Assembly: GCA_014529385.2 (NCBI GenBank) | Contig: CM043967.1 | Coordinates: 5,659,001-5,723,000, forward strand | Source: Adiantum capillus-veneris | Taxonomy: Eukaryota > Streptophyta > Polypodiopsida > Polypodiales > Pteridaceae | Direction of reading: 5' to 3' | Length of the DNA: 64,000 bases | Shown: positions 44,010 through 55,428 of the stretch, one piece after another | Numbering within the stretch: position 1 is the stretch's first letter | Layout of the letters: each line of letters opens with the position of its first letter | Notes under the pieces: generated by a model | The model's input: only the letters and a program-made list of their open reading frames with translations | The model's database searches: none | What the model was told of the DNA's origin: nothing | Translations under genes and position numbers: made by a program

Positions 44010-45610
44010 TACAAGGACGTGTTTACTTGGTCATATAAAGACCTAAAAGGAGTAGATCTGATAATATGCCAGCACATGATCCCATTAAAACCGGATGCAA
44101 GGCCTAGGTGACAAAGACCATACACATATAATGATATGTTTGCTAAGTGTATCAAGGAAGAGATTGATAAACTGAAGGAAGCTAAGTTCATCTATGAGAT
44201 AGAACACTCCGACTGGATATCTCCAATTGTGGTAGTGCCCAAGAAGAATGGTAAACTTTGAGTCTGCATCAATTTAAAGAAGGTTAATGCAGCCACAATA
44301 AGGGACAATTATCCCCTACCTATCACTGACCATGTTCTAGAATGAGCGACAGGCAAGTGTACATATTCCTTGTTAGATAGATTCTCTGGCTACAACCAGC
44401 TTGCAATCACGCCTAATGATCAATATAAGACAACATTTTCCATAGAGTGGGTTATATATGCATATAGAGTCATGGTGTTTGGATTGATTAATGCCCCAGT
44501 AACATTCCAGTGATTAACGGTGCATGCTTTTAAAGAATACTTGAGGCTATTCTTGGAAATTTATATGGATTATCTATGTGTACACTCTCTCTTGAGAGAT
44601 GAACATACGGGACACCTCAAAAAAGTATTCAAGAAGTGCAGGATGTATAGGATTTGTCTCAACCTAGAAAAGTGTGTATTCAAGGTTAGACAAGGCAGAA
44701 TCCTAGGACATATCATCCCAAAGAACAACATATCTATAGATTTGGATAAGATAGAAGTGATTGTAGAAATGCCTAGACCAAACAACAGAAAGCAGGTACA
44801 ATGCTATATGAGACACTATGGTTATTATAGGAGGATTTGTCTTAACCTAGAAAAGTGTGTATTCATGGTTAGACAAGGCAGAATCCTAGGACATATAATC
44901 CCAAAGAACAACATATCTACAAATTTGGATAAGATAGAAGTGATTGTAGAAATGCCTAGACCAAACAACACAAAGCAGGTACAATGCTATATGAAACACT
45001 ATGGTTATTACAGAAGGTTTATACACATGTATGTAGTCACTTCTCAACCCTTGTATAGACTTATCGTAGTCTTTGTATGGATAGATGAGTGTGGGAAGTC
45101 ACTTAAAAAGTTGAAGAGAGCACTCAAATCATCTCTAGGATTAAAACACCAGATTGGGAGAAGACATTTCATGTTCATATTGATTCTTTTGCATTTTCTA
45201 TAGAATGCATCTTCGCTCAGTCACCAGGAAAAGGAAATACAGATTTCCCAGTCAATTATGCAAGAAGACAACTTAACAGTGCTGAAAAGAACTACACTAC
45301 CACTGAGAGAGAAGGGCTAGGGATGATATATGTTGTTAAGAAATTTTGATTATCTCCTTGCAAACAAGCTTGTGTTTTTTACTATTCATCAAGCCCTCTT
45401 ATACATTGTAAAAAAACCATGCAATACTGGAAGAATTGTATGATGGTTTATCATATTGCTGGAGTTTGATTTACAATAGTGGTTAAAAAAGAGAAGACGC
45501 ATCTTTGAGAATATCATCTTTCTAGATTTCCAAATGGAGAAGCTCCAAAAGGGGTAGATGAAAACATCCTTGATGCATATCTTTTCAATGTTGAAATGGT
45601 ACTTAAGTGG
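44010..45610 (+). pseudogene. Reverse transcriptase and RNase H relic of element F
   Basis: Ty3-type RT copies element RNA into DNA. Visible blocks are YKDVFTWSYKDLKGVD, IEHSDWISPIVVVPKKNG, YSLLDRFSGYNQLAITPND, FGLINAPVTFQ and EIYMDYLCVHS. The catalytic YMDD is YMDY, so the second metal-binding Asp is lost. The 227-codon frame 44520-45203 carries an exact-phase 183-bp tandem duplication (44649-45014). RNase H follows in decayed form, ending NGEAPKGVDENILDAYLFNVE near 45590. Stops occur at least three times before 44520. Confidence 0.8.
44649..45014 (+). repeat. 183-bp in-frame tandem duplication within RT of element F
   Basis: The segment encoding RICLNLEKCVF..HYGYYR occurs twice back to back (44649-44831 and 44832-45014), with 61 codons each and about six amino-acid differences. 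A short TAGGA microhomology lies at the borders. Confidence 0.95.
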
Positions 45611-46020
45611 TCTCAGGAGATAGTTCGTTAACTATCCTATCGAGGAGAATTCAATAAGACTGAGCAAGAATTTAAATGGCAGATGGTTTGGCAATCCAAA
45701 AAATTTCAATTAATTGGTGGACATTTGAATCATTTAGGCTCAGACAACATTTTACAATTATGCATAAGTCCGCGAAAGAGTACGATTGCTCTTTTAGAAG
45801 CACATGTTTAGGACTTAAAATTTCATTGCTCACAAACAAAAAACATATCATTTCTTGAAACAATTAGGAGTTTATTAGCCAAATATGTGCGTTGATATTC
45901 ATGAGTATATTACTAATCGTGCTACATCAGATCTAAACAACTAGTAGAACATGCAACACTATTTCAAGTAACAATTGCACCAGAATCATTAAGAAAAAAA
46001 AATGGACTTTGCATGGGTTT
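45611..46020 (+). pseudogene. Integrase N-terminal relic of element F
   Basis: Decayed frames give QSKKFQLIGGHLNHLGSDNI, then RSKQLVEHATLFQVTIAPES, as expected for the zinc-finger end and start of a Ty3 integrase. The similarity stops near 46010. Confidence 0.5.
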
Positions 46021-46320
46021 TGTAAGGAACCCTAATTTTTAGGGATTAAGGCTAATGTTGTGTAGGCTTCACGGACAAGGGCATAGAAGAGGCTAGTTTT
46101 TAATAGGCTTTTCTAGGATTTTTTAAAGTACATGAAGGATGTGGACCTATGAGGTCACTTTCTCTCTCTAGCCTTTTGAAAGTGAAAGAAGTAAAGGAGG
46201 TGTGGCCACATCAGCAAAACCGTGTGTCATTAAGGGACAAAATTTTTTACTTATAAACTCCCCCCCAACATATATGCATATCAAAAAAACCACTTTCTGA
46301 CCTTTTTTTTAACCTTCAAG
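46021..46320. other. Unassigned sequence right of element F
   Basis: No gene or repeat recognised. Confidence 0.4.
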
Positions 46321-46322
46321 CA

Positions 46323-46985
46323 TTGAAAGTCCACTTTTTCAAAAATCTTTCCCCCCCCCCCAAAAAAAAACCTTTGTTCTCTCCTCCTCCTTCCTCTCCC
46401 TCTCCTCTCCCTCCTTGCCCCGTTCTCTCCTTCTCCTCCCCTCTCTCTCTCCCTCTCCCACCTTGCCCCCTTCTCTCCTCCCATCTCCCTTCTTCTCCCT
46501 CCCCCCCTCTCTCTTTTCATCCTTTGCTTTCTCACGCATCAATTGCCATGGTGCTCACGGACATCATAAATCATGTGCCTCCACCACCACATACTTTGCA
46601 CACCAAAATAGTAAATATCTGCATATACATGGAGTTTTCACCAAAGGCCGCACGTGAGGGTGAGCAGAAGTCTTCACAGGAACGTCGCGCCGCCAATGAG
46701 ACAAATGTTGACATTTGGGTGGATATCCATTTGTACACTTATGATCCTATAAACCACTTTCATCCATCATTTAATAGCCTCACAATATCTTGGGAGGGGA
46801 GAAACCGGCTTGTTAGGCTATTGCAAGTGGTTGTCTATGGGTGCAGGTGCTTCTTTGCATTTGTGGATGCACGAATGTCAATCTCTTCATCTCAAAATAG
46901 TGGCATTACAACAGTATCACTTCTTCGGAGAGGGAGGTTGAAAGTCTCCAACAAAAAATGCAGTAAAAGGATGCCCACATTATGA
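46323..46985 (+). CDS. Open frame of unknown status after a polypyrimidine tract
   Basis: 220 codons from ATG 46323. The first 75 codons translate a CT-rich tract (46345-46530) and are low complexity. From an internal ATG at 46549 the frame encodes a basic peptide of about 145 residues (EFSPKAAREGEQKSSQERRA, then NETNVDIWVDIHLYTYDP). No domain is recognised and no splice or promoter signal supports expression. It could be a gene fragment or a chance frame. Confidence 0.2.
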   Translation: MKVHFFKNLSPPPKKKPLFSPPPSSPSPLPPCPVLSFSSPLSLPLPPCPLLSSHLPSSPSPPLSFHPLLSHASIAMVLTDIINHVPPPPHTLHTKIVNICIYMEFSPKAAREGEQKSSQERRAANETNVDIWVDIHLYTYDPINHFHPSFNSLTISWEGRNRLVRLLQVVVYGCRCFFAFVDARMSISSSQNSGITTVSLLRRGRLKVSNKKCSKRMPTL

Positions 46986-48526
46986 AGCTTGCCAACACCA
47001 TTGCATATTTGAAAGAAACACCCCTTGGTGCAAGGGAACACTATACTTCTTACTTTTGGTTGTGTTCTTCTTATCATAGACTTTGAAGTCTAAGGTCTTG
47101 CCTCTACTTGTTTTGTAGTGCTTGGCACAAAGGTTGCTTTTGTGTTAAAATCAACGAGTGTCAAATAGTAGCGAAAGGTCAAAAGTTAGAGAGGTTACAT
47201 GCTGCCACTTTTTCTTTAAAACAACCTTCTTTGTTACATCTTCCAGGTAGGTGCTTCAAATAGATGCTTATTAGAGATGGATAATCTCATCAAAATGTAT
47301 ATTTTAGGATTGTTTATTCTCAGTTGGATGGAAATACTTGAAAATTTGTACAACATATACTTAACAAGTGTCTTTATCATACATATTGCAAATGTTGAAT
47401 TCATACATGTTTTTGTTTAAAGAACATGTCTCTAATGCGTCATGGTACAAGGTACTATGGTAGTCGAGTGGTGGTGTTTAAAAAAATGGTTCAAGGAATC
47501 GGCATAGCATGAATATTTTACAGTTGCACAAAGATCTCATCAAGCAATGTGTTTCCCACTACACTAAGAACCATTATGCTAACATGGAGAAATCCCTAGT
47601 AGGACAATACAACAGTTTTCCATCAACAACACACCCTTTCCTAACATGATCGACTACCTAGTCATGGAATGGATGCACAGACTATGATCGACTACCCCTT
47701 GTAAGTTGTTCATGAATGTATGTTTATCAAAGTCAATGAGAAGAAAGTTGGACTTTTTTTGTTTGTTGATGTGTAAGAGCACTCTAGGGCTACCATATTT
47801 TGAGATTGTTTAATAAGTGAAATAATATTTGTAGTCATTTAAAGTGTTCTTTTTTTTTGTTTGGTAAGATTGTACATGACAAGATATGTTAAAGTGAAAG
47901 AGATCTTTAAGGAACCCTTGGTGAGATTCCTACCATGTACTTGTGACACCATATCTCTCCTTGAACCCTTGGATTTCGATAGTTGTGGGGAGTCCAAGGG
48001 GGGACCTATTTTTGAATTTTTAGCAATAACTTTTGTTTGAATGAAATTTTGGTTGTTTTGCAGTTTGTACAGAGTCTAGGAGTTCATTCTGGTTGTTTTC
48101 CTTCAATTTCAAATTTTGACCAAGAGCAGTCCTTGGAAGTCACTTTTGAAGATGCTAGGGTGAAATTTTGGGAAAGCTTTGTATGTGGGAAACACAACCC
48201 TTAACACAAGGAAAAACATTCATTCTTTGAGTATTTTTAGATTTCATGGTTTTGATGCTCGTTGGAGCCCGTAGATTAAGAAAAAAGTAAGAAATGTTTA
48301 TTTTACATCATTTTTTTAGAGATTGCCAACTTGCACGTTGATTTTTGGAGAATCTGAGCAAGATATGACTCTTTTGCATCAAATGATGGTTGAAGAGCAC
48401 GATAAGATGAACAAATTCATGTGAGACAAGCCCGGACAAGTTCGGAGCCTGATTGGGAGCTACAAGCTATTGAAAACAGCTTAAAAGTTCATTGAATCAT
48501 TGGCAAATAGATAAAATGTGCTTGTA
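46986..48526. other. Unassigned sequence
   Basis: AT-rich; no domain, LTR or RNA gene recognised on either strand. Confidence 0.45.
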
Positions 48527-48670
48527 TTTGCCATTTTAAGGCCCCACGGACCCTCAACAAGAGGGGCCACAAGGTCGCGCAAAATGGCCAAATAGGGATC
48601 CCTATTTGGCCATTTTGCGCGCCGTTGTGGCCCCTCTTGTTGAGGGTCCGTGGGGCCTTAAAATGGCAAA
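48527..48670. repeat. Near-perfect 144-bp palindrome
   Basis: The arms are 72 bp with only two mismatches and no loop; the centre is AGGGATCCCT at 48594-48603. The arms start TTTGCCATTTTAAGGCCCCA and contain CCTCAACAAGAGGGGCCACA. The GC-rich arms contrast with the AT-rich surroundings. It resembles a foldback MITE, but no target duplication is obvious. Confidence 0.9.
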
Positions 48671-49782
48671 CATGGCCTTTTTTTAATGCATGGACATGAG
48701 ATAGAGGTGTAGTGTTTGATGTACTCAAAGCAAGGAAACCCCCCCCTCCCCCCCCATTTTGGGATGTGTTCAAGGGCAGGTCAAATGCCTTACAAATCAT
48801 GTGCACTTAACATTAAGCACTAGAAATCGACCAAACAAGGAGCCATTTTTTACTTCCTTGTGTCCACCCCCTATTCTTGGGAATATTTTGGTAAGGCATT
48901 TTTTGGTATTTGAAACCACATGTGACCTCTATTGTTATAGTATCCAACCAAAGGTTTCTTTATTAGCATTTTATATAGGCACGAGTGGTACATATCTTCT
49001 ATGTTACTAATGTATGCATCTATAATTTATGTTTACACTTTCTCTATCCAAATGAGCTACATAGTAGAAGTCAAATCCACAATTCAGCACTAAGTTCACA
49101 AGGTGATAGCTATTGGTATCATCTTTAGCAATACCAAAGAAATAGCTACCAATAGCCAATGAATAGGGATATTAAGAATATTTGATACCAAATACTTGTC
49201 AACACTACTCAAAAAAGGTGGAAACTCAAAGGATTTACAATATATGTATGCTGAAACATGAATCAATAATAAGTTGATTGTTTACCTATCAATCATCAAT
49301 ATACATCTACACCTCCATCTCAAGTTGTCCTTTCTATAAATCAAGCTTGGCATATGCATTCTAGTATGGAAACAATAGCATGTTAGAAAGCAAGAATTTG
49401 GCTTTCTCAACTTGTGAAATGTTGATGATGAAGCAAGATATATTCAATATCCCCAATGAGGATATCTTGAGAAAGGTTATGATCCACTTTAATAAGAACA
49501 ACCATTACTGATTAAACTAAAATAAAAATATTGCTTGAATTTCTTCATGGTGGAGTGATTAAGACTTGAGACTTGAAACATCTTAGAGCCAAATCAACAA
49601 TGTTTCTCAAATCTGTATGAAACTCTAGTAATCTAAATTAAATACTCTCACTCAATATGAAACCATTTAACAAAAAAACATATTAACATTGCACCAAAAT
49701 GAGTATAAATACAAAATCATTTATTAAGGAATCCAACCTCATAAAAATAACTACAAAGGGAGACAATTTTGTTGTTGTCAGG
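48671..49782. other. Unassigned sequence left of element B
   Basis: A C-run lies at 48740-48757. No coding region or repeat family is recognised. Confidence 0.45.
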
Positions 49783-50559
49783 ATGGGCGGGCCTTTCAAT
49801 CAAATTGACCCCAAGAAGATCCATCTTGGTTTTCGGTCATTTCCAGAAAATCTTCAAAACTCCTAGTTAAATCTATGTTTTGCAATGGGCTATCCCTATC
49901 ATCTCTCGCGATTCCTTTTTAACTCCTAGTTGGTAATTTCCACGTTCATTCATTATCTACTAGCTAAGTTTATTTAGAAAATACAAGCGAGTTTTTGCCA
50001 TAGACATTTAATGGTTAATGTCGCTTCGAAAATGCCAACTTTTTAATTTCAATCCTTGTTTTGTACGATTCTCAATTTTTTGCAATCCTTTGCCATCCAT
50101 GGGACATCTCCATGGAAGCTTGTAGAGTTTTTGGTTCAAACAACACGGAGATCAATTCCGCGAAGTTATCCCCTATCTCCCCCATCCCGTATTTGCAAAC
50201 AAACTTGAAATTGACAACTTTAGAAATACTCTTCAATACCAAAAATTGAACTACTTCTATCGAGTTTAGACAACTACTCTTTTCTTATGGTGCCTAGATT
50301 TCCATTTTAGGAAGATAGAAGGTCGTCCTATAATTTATGAGTCTTCGAGTTTTCCATTAAAGCTCGCTTTGGGGATAAAATGGGAATCTAGAGCTTTTTG
50401 TTAAAGCTTGGAAAGAGAGGATTATAACCATATGTTATTCCTACTGTAAAGAGACATGCAAACCCTAAGCTTGATTACCATAATGAAACTAAACATTTCT
50501 CTCTTTAATGAGACAAGCTTTACATGGAAGCTTAACCATAATCACACAAGGTCAACATG

Positions 50560-51105
50560 GAAACTAAACCCTAAATTGCAAGCTTGTCTTTCAAAGCTTT
50601 TCCTAAGTACAAAGTTACCATTAAAGCTTAGCTTAAGAGTGCAAACCTACCTTTGAAGCTCAAAGTTACCGTTAAAGCTTAGCTTAGGAGTGAAAATCTA
50701 TCTTTGAAGCTTAAGTTTATGCTGCATAGATACTCTTATCACTTAACCCTAATTGCGAGGTTTCCATTAAAGCTTAAACCTAAAAATACAAGGTAGTCAC
50801 TAAAGCTTACACCTAAGTGCAAAGTTACCATTAAATCTTAGCTTACGAGTGTAAATCTACCTTTGAAGCTTAACTTTATGATGCATAGATACTCTTATCA
50901 CTTAACCCTAAGTCCAAGGTTACCATTAAAGCTTAAACCTAAAATACAAGGTAGTCACTAAAGCTTACACCTAAGTGCAAAGCTACCATTAAAGCTTAGC
51001 TTAAGAGTGCAAGTCTACCTTTGAAAGCTAACTTAATGATGCATAACTATTATCAATACTTAACCCTAATTCCAAGGTTACCATTAAAGCTTAAACCTAA
51101 AATGA
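50560..51105 (-). repeat. 158-bp tandem repeats in element B 3' LTR
   Basis: About three and a half units with the same composition as 866-1325, inverted. TTAACCCTAATT recurs once per unit. Confidence 0.85.
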
Positions 51106-51411
51106 TGCACATAAACCTTCCTAGTATTAAAACACATGGGTTAATTAATCATACTAGAAATGAAGATTATCTCCTCTAAACAAGAGGGAAGTGGGGTTAA
51201 AGTCCTTCTTGAAGAGATGTGAGGCTCAAGGAGGAAGAGGAAGGAGAGAGGAGCTTCTTGACAAAAGTCTCAAGGGTTTGGCCTTCAAGAGAGTGAGAGA
51301 GCAAGAGCAAGGTTTAATGGAAACCTTGATTTACTTAAGCATAATCCTAAGCATGGCAAGTATGCAAGTAGCTTAGCAATGTGTGTGTAAAATTACAAGG
51401 GAGAGGGGGTG

Positions 51412-51419
51412 CTTATATA
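51412..51419 (-). promoter_or_regulatory. TATA box of element B 3' LTR
   Basis: TATATAAG on the minus strand, immediately downstream of the 29-bp minisatellite in transcription direction. Confidence 0.65.
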
Positions 51420-51436
51420 GGAAATGGTCGGTAGAA

Positions 51437-51690
51437 TTCTTCTCAATTCCTATTGGACCCCAATTCTCTTCTCAATTCCTATTGGACCCCAATTCTCTTC
51501 TCAATTCTTATTGGACCCCAATTCTCTTCTCAATTGCTATTGGACCCCAATTCTTTTCTCAATTCCTATTGGATCCCAATTCGCTTCTCAATTGCTATTG
51601 GACCCCGATCCTCTTATCAATTCCTGTTGGACCCCAATTCTCTTCTCAATTCCTATTGGACCCCAATTCTTCTCAATTGCTACGTTCTTA
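51437..51690 (-). repeat. 29-bp minisatellite in element B 3' LTR
   Basis: ATTGGACCCC recurs every 29 bp from 51452 to 51655 (eight units). Confidence 0.9.
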
Positions 51691-51960
51691 ACTTTATCTT
51701 CCAATCAAGTTAGTCCCTTTTTCCTCCTAGTTCTCGATCTAGATCAGTTCCCACGTGGATTTTTTGACGAAGAAGTATAAAAATAATCTTAATCTTATAG
51801 GGATGACGTAATTTCTTATCCAAAATACTCTTATCTTTTCATTCTGGAGTAAAGTCTCATTGTCCGGATGACTTCTTTGTCGGTCTTGCTTTTTCTAAAT
51901 TATTTTCTAGGTGGAAAAAAGTTCTAAATGGCTCTAGGGTTTAGGGAGGGACCTTACAAA

Positions 51961-51978
51961 CTCCCCAACAAAAAGAAG
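51961..51978 (-). promoter_or_regulatory. Polypurine tract region of element B
   Basis: On the minus strand TTTTTGTTGGGGAG, then TT and the LTR start TG. Same spacing as in element A. Confidence 0.7.
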
Positions 51979-52760
51979 GAGCTGTCCTCAGCTTGGGATA
52001 TGCTTTAGAGAGTAGTGAGACTCAATCTTCGGTCAACTTATGATTGAAGATGGTCAGTAACATTAGGGTATTTAGATTAAAGGATAGTGAAGCTGGTATG
52101 GACCTTGAATAATACACTTCTCTTCCATTTTTAGCACTGACTCAAAAGTCTTAATCATAAAGAAGTCTTAATGACTCAGGGTTATTTTAATTACTGAATG
52201 TGATCTTACTCAACTAGGTATTTTTCCTTTGGTGTGACCGGATTGTGTTTCTCTTGTGAGGTCTGAAGATCATTTCTTCACTTCTCTCTCTATCTAGCCT
52301 TAATACACTTGTAAAAATCTTACCATTCTTACCTAGACTTTAACTTTTTCCGTTTTGAGCGTTGACTCATTGCTCTATTGATATCATCCAACTGATACCA
52401 TGTTCTTGATAGTTAAGGATTTCATATTGATCTTTCAATGAATCTTGCAATATCTCCTCCCTTGTGTACTCAATTTAGCTTACTGCCTCATCTTTCACTT
52501 GGTAATCAAATATTTCACATATCATAACAATTAGAAATCTCAAAAGAATTAACTAACTAGAGATGCTTGAACTCCATAAATATGACGATTGATTACATCC
52601 TCATAAAAATTACATCAAAAGTGCCATCGATATCTTGAAGAATAATTATAAGTTGTTCCGAAGAACCAACCAAAAATATGATCAAGGGTTTGGACAAAAG
52701 GGAGATATTGATTTGATTCCAGAAGATGAATTACATGGGCTCATCCTCCAAAACTTGGAA
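51979..52760 (-). other. Element B untranslated 3' internal region
   Basis: Non-coding and collinear with 12836-13600 of element A. It begins just after the chromodomain stop. Confidence 0.7.
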
Positions 52761-53745
52761 ATTGGATAATTAGCTGGTCCCAATATTCCCAGGAAGAATC
52801 TTCAATCGGATAGCCCTTCCACTTGATTAGTACTTCTCAAATTGTCCTGTGTCACAGTTGCTTCTCTTTAGTTTCCAGAACTTGTTCTAGTTCCATTTGA
52901 AATTCTTCTTGATTGACGAGAATGGTGTCATCATGATTCAAAACATGTAGAGGGTCAGCGACATATTTCTTAAGGAGGGTGATATGAAAAATATTATGAA
53001 TGCACGTGTGAGGCGGTAAGGCTAACTCGTAGGCTTTTTCTCCTATCTTTCTAAGGATTCCAAAAGGTCCACAATATCTGAATGCAAGCTTACGAAATTT
53101 CCCTAGCTTTAAGGAGATGCGTTTGGGTTTGACTCTAAGGAAAACTTGTTCGCCTTCGCTAAAGCTTCTAGCGCAGCGGTGAAGATCAACGTAGCTCTTC
53201 TGCCTATCAGTAGTTCTCTTTAGGTTGTCTCTAATGACTAGAAGTTGATGATCCATCTCTTCTAGGGTAGACTTAGCGGAAGGAACATGAAGGACTGGTT
53301 CGGCTAATCGAAGAGGGACTAAACATTCCTGACCATACAAGGCTTTAAAGGGTGACATTCCGAGGTTGCGATGGTGAGAAGAGTTTATAAGAAAACTCAA
53401 CTAGGGGAAGAAACTTGATCCATTGTTGGGGTTGCTGGTTGCAATATGATCGAAGCATATCTTCAATGGCTTGATTCACTCACTCAGTTTGACCATCAGT
53501 CTCCGGATGATATGCTGAGCTTAGATTCATTTGGGTACCCAGAGATCGAAACATGGCTTGCCAAAACTTAGAAGTAAATTTGGCATCCCGATCACTGATG
53601 ATTCTTGCAGGGATTCTGTGTAATCTTACTACCTCTTTGATGAATACCTGGGCTACGTCGATGGTGGTGGCTGTCTGCTTGACTGGAATTAGACGAGCCA
53701 CCTTAGTGAGCTTATCTACTATGACAAAAATAGAATCCTAGTTTC
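52761..53745 (-). pseudogene. Integrase and chromodomain relic of element B
   Basis: The minus frame 53701-53480 gives ARIISDRDAKFTSKFWQAMF (catalytic Asp) and SSAYHPETDGQTE (catalytic Glu). After a broken stretch, 53400-52852 encodes RNLGMSPFKALYGQECLVPL, the FRYCGPFGILRKIGEKAYEL barrel domain and HNIFHITLLKKYVADP. Across two stops (near 52850 and 52835), EVLIKWKGYPIEDSSWEYW follows, a chromodomain with its aromatic and WKGY core. Chromodomains steer chromovirus integration to particular chromatin. The N-terminal integrase domain is missing. The element is inactive, but this segment shows the lineage. Confidence 0.9.
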
Positions 53746-53928
53746 AAGTTTTCTTTGGAAGACTTGTAACAAAGTCTTTCTTAATAAGCTATCCTCCTGA
53801 TAAGTCATCGTGTTTGTGCCTTTTTCGATATGCTACTTCCTCTTTATAAGCTACTGGTAATCAGCACTTGTTATCCTCTTATTTTTACGATTCTTCACTC
53901 TCTTGTAACTTAGTCATTTTCTTATCTG

Positions 53929-54438
53929 ATGGCGTCTTGGAAAGAAGACTTGGTTCTTCATGTATGCATCTCTCACTTGCAGAGTGCAGATGAGGCAGCT
54001 AAAAGATAATTCTTAGAGAGATACAAAGATCTCCTCTTTCCTTAGCCTAATTCTTGTGTCGGCCAGATGATATGGAAGACATGGCGACATCTCACAAGAG
54101 TGACTCTCTAGGGTAGAGACCATTTCTGCAACAATACCCGACTTGCTATGGTTACAGAGGCTCTGGGACTTGGCCCTCGATACTACTACGTCAAAAGGAC
54201 ACGAGATCCTGGGTTCTCCGCAAGGTTGTTCTTGCTTGTGCAGTTTATCCCCCATTCCAAGATTTGCCACCTCGATACCATCTGGAGTCTTCCTTTTAGA
54301 GGTCCTTTTCTTTTCTCAGCTCATACTCGAGAAATTGCTCAAGATGTTTCTCATAGAACCATTCCAGAGGATGAGCGTCCTAACATGTGTGGCGCTTGCG
54401 ATACTTGGTTATGGACCATATATAGAGGATCTTTATGA
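53929..54438 (+). pseudogene. Conserved antisense reading frame in element B
   Basis: Antisense to the element. ATG at 53929 (MASWKEDLVLHVCISHLQSA) opens a 170-codon frame to TGA at 54436, interrupted by TAA at 54007, TAG near 54043 and TAG near 54109. From 54148 to the end it is open for 96 codons. It aligns without gaps to the antisense frame of element A (11493-10975), except for a few residues at the extreme C-terminus. Features are LFLLVQFIPHSKICHLDTIW and IPEDERPNMCGACDTWLW. The family is not recognised. Confidence 0.45.
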
Positions 54439-54439
54439 C

Positions 54440-55416
54440 TTGTAAACTTTCTTGCCTCCCTTGTAATTACTTCCTACCTCCCTTGTAATCCTTTTTGGCT
54501 TTAATTGAAGAAATAACCCTTTTTGAAAAAAATTGAGTAATGTTAGTATTTCCTTTTCTTCAAATGTTAGTCTCTCTTCTTCAATTGCCAATGAGTTTTT
54601 AATAAATTCTCTTTACTGTGTACTATTAATTTTTGCAAATGGTCTTTCGTTTACAATAGTCTTGAGTAAAGATTCCAACTTTAAAGTTCTTGTCTAACTC
54701 ATAAGTTTGCTTTCTTATTCTTCTCAAGTCTTTGAATGATCCACAGAATTTGTTAGCTTATCTCTTGCACTTTCCTATCTTTAAGGGATTTTAATTTTGG
54801 TCGGACTTTAAAGAAAAAAAAACTTGGTCATCACTTGCACTCTTAAGATTCTTTCTTATGATTTGCAATTTGGCAATCCAATTCTTCAGTTGATCAAAAA
54901 AATCCTTTTGTCTCAAGATTATCTTGGTACAATTTACAGTAATCTTGAATTCTCATGAAGTCCTAACAATAGAAAACTTGGAAAATCTGCAACTCTTGCA
55001 CTCAACAAGACTTCTTCAATTCAATGGATAAGTACTCAATTTTTCATAGTATTGATGTAAAAAAAAATGCCATCCTTGCCATTCCATGTAATCTTCCAAT
55101 CCTAATAAATTCCAACCTTCATAAATCTCTCATTTATGAGCTTTCAACCCTGATCAATTCTCCTCGCTCAAGAAAGAGCAAAAGCCTTCATCAAAGCTTC
55201 CATCATACTTTCCATATACATCATCTCAATACTTCAAACTTGTAGCAACAATCTTGGCATCTTCCTGTACATCAATGCTTGAATTCCCGAGTATGGTTAT
55301 CCTTTATTTTTAAAGTTTCAAACACCATTATTTTTAGTTTGTACCCTTATGAGATCTTATATTTTTCCCAAATCATTAACCATTTAGCTTTGATATTTTT
55401 CCAGATCACAAACCAT
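54440..55416 (-). other. Element B internal non-coding leader
   Basis: Between the primer site and the antisense frame. About 54440-54720 matches element A (10720-10970). No gag or protease trace is visible on either strand. Confidence 0.6.
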
Positions 55417-55428
55417 GCTCTAATACCA
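55417..55428 (-). promoter_or_regulatory. tRNA-Met primer-binding site of element B
   Basis: TGGTATTAGAGC on the minus strand, 2 bp after the LTR end CCCTCACA. This fixes the LTR end at 55431. Confidence 0.85.

Larger units (their letters stand above)
36781..46020 (+). mobile_element. Element F: decayed Ty3 element with tRNA-Asp primer site
   Basis: The 5' LTR ends CCACCAACA at 37836, directly followed by a mutated tRNA-Asp primer site, as in element E. The internal region runs gag, two zinc-knuckle-like motifs, protease, RT, RNase H remnant and part of integrase, ending about 46020. No 3' LTR is found. The sequence after the primer site resembles element E (for example TAGGGAGCAT). The LTR left border is not resolvable; 36781 is nominal. 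Confidence 0.75.
49783..51958 (-). repeat. 3' LTR of element B (truncated)
   Basis: Starts TGTAAGGTCCCTCCC at 51958, next to the polypurine tract, and matches the 5' LTR through the minisatellite, TATA box, 158-bp repeats and CGCGGAATTGATC block until CTTTCAATCAAATTGACC at about 49790-49810. The last 750-1200 bp of the LTR are missing. Confidence 0.85.

Noticed and set aside
50740-51070. Telomere-like AACCCTAA motifs
   Set aside because: TTAACCCTAATT occurs once per 158-bp LTR repeat unit and is not a head-to-tail (CCCTAAA)n array.
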